Positions 61,769 through 64,000 of a stretch of DNA of 64,000 nucleotides are shown here, one piece after another. Below the pieces are notes generated by a model. The model saw nothing but the letters and a program-made list of their open reading frames with translations. It had not been told where the DNA came from and searched no databases. Origin of the DNA: Actinomadura macrotermitis (GTDB lineage Bacteria; Actinomycetota; Actinomycetes; Streptosporangiales; Streptosporangiaceae); the NCBI RefSeq assembly GCF_009604375.1, contig NZ_WEGH01000005.1, positions 62,001-126,000 of the forward strand. The letters run 5' to 3'. The stretch's first letter is position 1, and every line of letters begins with the position of its first letter. The position numbers and the translations under genes are program-made.

Positions 61769-62673
61769 GCGACCGGTTGCGCGTGCTGGCCGGCTACTCG
61801 CCCGACGACCGCGGCGAGGACGCGCTGGCGCTCGCCGCCCTGCTCGCGCGCGGCACCGGGGCGGCGCTGACCGTCGCCAACGTGCACCCGCCCGCCTGGC
61901 CCGCGCGCGGGCCGGGCTCGGTGGACGCCGAGTGGGTCGGCTACCTGAAGGAGCAGTCGGCCGCGGCCCTCGCCCAGGCGGGGGAGCGGCTGGGCGCGCT
62001 GAAGGTGGCCAAGAAGGACGCCGCGTTCCGCCAGCACGCCCACCGGGGCAGCGGCCGCGGCCTGATCGAGGTGGCCGGGGAGACCGGCGCGGGGCTGATC
62101 GTGATCGGCTCGGCGCCGCGCGGCCGGCGCGGCCGCATCGCCATCGGCAGCACCGCCGACCAGCTCCTGCACGGCTCGCCGGTGCCGGTCCTGCTGGCCC
62201 CGCGCGGGTACGCCGAGGAGGCGCCGGAGCGGTTCGGGCGGCTGACCGTCGCCTACTGGCGGCGCCGCGACACCGAGGCCCCGCTGGCGGTGGCCGGGGC
62301 CTTCGCGCGCCGGCTCGGGCTGCCGGTCCGGCTGGTCACCCTGGTGCTGCGGCCCCCGGGGCTGCCGGCCCGGTTCCTGCGCGCCGACGACGTCGTGCAG
62401 CGCCAGCTCGCGCAGGCCGAGAAGGACCTGGCGCACGCCGCCGGGGTCGTCGGCGCGGACGGCGCGGTGGAGGTGCGGACCGAGGCGGTGCCGGGCGTCG
62501 GCATCGCCAAGACGCTCGGCGCGGTGGACATGCCGCCGGGCGAGGTGCTGGCCTGCATGTCCAGCCATGACGGCCCGCTGCGCAAGGTGTTCCTCGGCGA
62601 GAGCGCCGGCAAGATCGTCCGCGCCGCGCCGTGCCCGGTGCTGGTGCTGCCGCGGGGCGGCGGGACGCGCTGA
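61765..62673 (+). CDS. Universal stress protein with two UspA domains
   Basis: 302 residues in two UspA-like halves. The first has the ATP-binding pattern G-x2-G-x9-G(S/T) in IGSAPRGRRGRIAIGST; the second ends CMSSHDGPLRKVFLGESAGKIV. Universal stress proteins are typical hypoxia/stationary-phase genes in actinobacteria, which fits an arginine deiminase operon. Last gene of the cluster. Confidence 0.85.
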   Translation: MSDRLRVLAGYSPDDRGEDALALAALLARGTGAALTVANVHPPAWPARGPGSVDAEWVGYLKEQSAAALAQAGERLGALKVAKKDAAFRQHAHRGSGRGLIEVAGETGAGLIVIGSAPRGRRGRIAIGSTADQLLHGSPVPVLLAPRGYAEEAPERFGRLTVAYWRRRDTEAPLAVAGAFARRLGLPVRLVTLVLRPPGLPARFLRADDVVQRQLAQAEKDLAHAAGVVGADGAVEVRTEAVPGVGIAKTLGAVDMPPGEVLACMSSHDGPLRKVFLGESAGKIVRAAPCPVLVLPRGGGTR

Positions 62674-62690
62674 GCGCGCATCAGTGCAGG

Positions 62691-62709
62691 TTAGGTAAGG
62701 CTTACCTGC
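62691..62709. promoter_or_regulatory. DtxR/IdeR-type iron box upstream of sufR
   Basis: TTAGGTAAGGCTTACCTGC matches the 19-base iron box TTAGGTTAGGCTAACCTAA at 15 positions, with a perfect AGGTAAG-G-CTTACCT core. It lies 62 bases before sufR and just after the stress protein stop. The ferrous-iron regulator DmdR/IdeR is the expected ligand. Match is seen; its effect is inferred. Confidence 0.75.
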
Positions 62710-62759
62710 GTGAGCGACGACATCGGGAGTTCACTTGGTGGCCGGGAAGTAATTACGGC

Positions 62760-62774
62760 ACACTGATGTTGTGA
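62760..62774. promoter_or_regulatory. SufR operator overlapping the sufR start
   Basis: ACACT-GATGT-TGTGA fits the ACACT-N5-TGTGA element reported for actinobacterial SufR. It covers the sufR start codon at 62771. TAATTA a few bases upstream could be the -10 box, so binding would block transcription of the suf operon when Fe-S clusters are sufficient. Confidence 0.75.
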
Positions 62775-63559
62775 AAAACGTGAACGAGCATCCGACGAGC
62801 GCCCCGGCCGCCCCCGCGCGGTCCGCCGGCGTGCCGTCGGGTGGCGCCGGGCAGGGCGAGCGCGACACCCGCGCCCGCGTCGCCCGGCTCATCCTCGAGC
62901 ACGGTCCGATCACCGCGTCCGGCCTCGGCGAGCGCATCGGGCTCACGCCCGCCGCGATCCGCCGGCACCTGGACGCGCTGCTCGCCGAGGGCATGATCGA
63001 AACGCGCGAGGCGCGCTCGCAGAAGTCCCGCGGGCGCGGCCGGCCGGCCAAGTGGTTCGCCATCACCGACGCCGGCCGCAGCGCCTTCGTGCACGCCTAC
63101 GACGACCTGGCCACCAGCGCGCTGCGCTTCCTGGCCGAGACGGCCGGGGAGCAGGCGGTCACCCGCTTCGCCCGGCGTCAGATCGCCGACCTGGAGCGAC
63201 GCTACCACCCGGTGGTCAAGGGGGCCCCGCCCCAGCAGCGGCTCCGCACGCTGGCCGAGGCCCTGTCGGGCGACGGCTACGCCGCGGCGACCGCCAAGGC
63301 CCCCTGGCCCGGCGGCGGCGAGCAGCTCTGCCAGCACCACTGCCCGGTCGCGCACGTCGCCGCGGAGTTCCCGCAGCTGTGCGAGGCCGAGACCGAGGCG
63401 TTCGGCCGGCTGCTCGGCCTGCCGGTGCAGCGGCTGGCGACCATCGCCCACGGCGACGGAATCTGCACCACCCACGTCAGCTCGCGCTCCCTGTGCGAAG
63501 GGGAGCCGGCCGACGGTCCGGATATTGATGACGAGGAGTCCGGGAGGACCTCCCTATGA
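62771..63559 (+). CDS. sufR: Fe-S cluster-sensing repressor SufR
   Basis: 262 residues, winged-helix N-terminus (ITASGLGERIGLTPAAIRRHLDALLAEGMI) and C-terminal cluster-binding domain with Cys187, Cys191, Cys204 and Cys232; the 13 and 28 residue spacings of the last three agree with other actinobacterial SufR proteins. GTG start at the operator, with no ribosome binding site, so probably leaderless. Represses the suf operon when holding a [4Fe-4S] cluster. Confidence 0.94.
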   Translation: MKNVNEHPTSAPAAPARSAGVPSGGAGQGERDTRARVARLILEHGPITASGLGERIGLTPAAIRRHLDALLAEGMIETREARSQKSRGRGRPAKWFAITDAGRSAFVHAYDDLATSALRFLAETAGEQAVTRFARRQIADLERRYHPVVKGAPPQQRLRTLAEALSGDGYAAATAKAPWPGGGEQLCQHHCPVAHVAAEFPQLCEAETEAFGRLLGLPVQRLATIAHGDGICTTHVSSRSLCEGEPADGPDIDDEESGRTSL

Positions 63560-64000
63560 CGACTGCAGCCCACCCGGAGCTGGAAGGGCTCGACCGGTAC
63601 AAGTTCGGCTGGGCCGACTCCGACGCCGCCGGCGCCTCGGCCCGCCGCGGCCTGAACGAGGACGTCGTCCGCGACATCTCGGCCAAGAAGAGCGAGCCGG
63701 AGTGGATGCTCGACCTGCGCCTGAAGGGGCTGCGGCTGTTCGACAAGAAGCCGATGCCCTCCTGGGGCTCGGACCTGTCGGACATCGACTTCGACAACAT
63801 CAAGTACTTCGTCCGCTCCACCGAGAAGCAGGCGGCGTCCTGGGAAGAGCTCCCCGAGGACATCAAGAACACCTACGACAAGCTCGGCATCCCCGAGGCC
63901 GAGAAGCAGCGGCTGATCGCGGGCGTCGCGGCGCAGTACGAGTCCGAGGTCGTCTACCACAAGATCCGTGAGGACCTCGAGGAGAAGGGCGTCCTGTTCC
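63556..64000 (+). CDS. sufB: Fe-S cluster assembly protein SufB (N-terminal part)
   Basis: The first 148 residues are visible before the right window edge. YKFGWADSD, ISAKKSEPEWMLDLRLKGLRLF and a late SEVVYHKIREDLEEKG are the standard SufB start. SufB is the scaffold of the SufBCD complex. ATGA overlap with sufR fixes the start. The rest of the operon (sufD, C, S, U) is expected beyond the window. Confidence 0.95.
   Translation, partial: MTTAAHPELEGLDRYKFGWADSDAAGASARRGLNEDVVRDISAKKSEPEWMLDLRLKGLRLFDKKPMPSWGSDLSDIDFDNIKYFVRSTEKQAASWEELPEDIKNTYDKLGIPEAEKQRLIAGVAAQYESEVVYHKIREDLEEKGVLF

Overview
The window is very GC-rich and densely packed, with many GTG starts and 1-4 base ATGA/GTGA overlaps between genes. 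The gene set (RbpA, OpcA, a proteasome beta subunit, a WhiJ/DUF397/ATP-binding-protein locus, SufR-led suf genes, ECF41 sigma factor, HrdB-era housekeeping genes) points to a filamentous actinomycete; I would guess the Streptosporangiales (Actinomadura-like), but I cannot prove the genus. I see no tRNA, rRNA, CRISPR array, insertion sequence or prophage: this is chromosomal core with accessory regulatory islands.

Layout. 1-5.8 kb: a heparinase-like lipoprotein (cut by the left edge) divergent from gap-pgk-tpiA, then secG and rbpA; two tandem DasR-like operators lie between heparinase and gap. 5.8-10.8 kb: acyltransferase, glyA behind a ZTP riboswitch, and an ACT-GNAT/methyltransferase pair. 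10.8-16.9 kb: small metabolic and accessory genes, including a Fic-protein operon with a cysteine-less DsbC-like protein. 16.8-18.8 kb: a WhiJ/AbaA/DUF397 developmental-type locus. 19-30.4 kb: ECF41 sigma factor and oxidoreductase, TetR/SDR pair with two perfect palindromic operators, a two-component system next to an ABC exporter, and two secreted hydrolases. 30.4-31.5 kb: L,D-transpeptidase.

31.6-43.3 kb is the pentose-phosphate block, transcribed leftwards: tkt, tal, three consecutive phosphoglucose-isomerase-family genes, zwf, opcA, pgl. The three pgi-type paralogues lose catalytic motifs stepwise, which I regard as the most unusual thing in the window. Divergent from tkt is ctaB, followed by a PrsW-type intramembrane protease and ctaA (heme A pathway). 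47.3-49.9 kb: TetR regulator, oxidoreductase and a secreted SRPBCC protein with a clear shared operator/promoter region. 49.9-55.2 kb: PolX-PHP polymerase, a proteasome beta subunit without its alpha partner, an EamA exporter and an ABC-2 exporter pair.

55.5-62.7 kb is a complete arginine deiminase cluster (transporter, arcA, arcB, arcC, second amino-acid transporter, universal stress protein), which makes ATP from arginine. 62.7-64 kb begins the Fe-S cluster assembly operon (sufR, sufB cut by the right edge), preceded by both a DtxR/IdeR-type iron box and a SufR-type operator.
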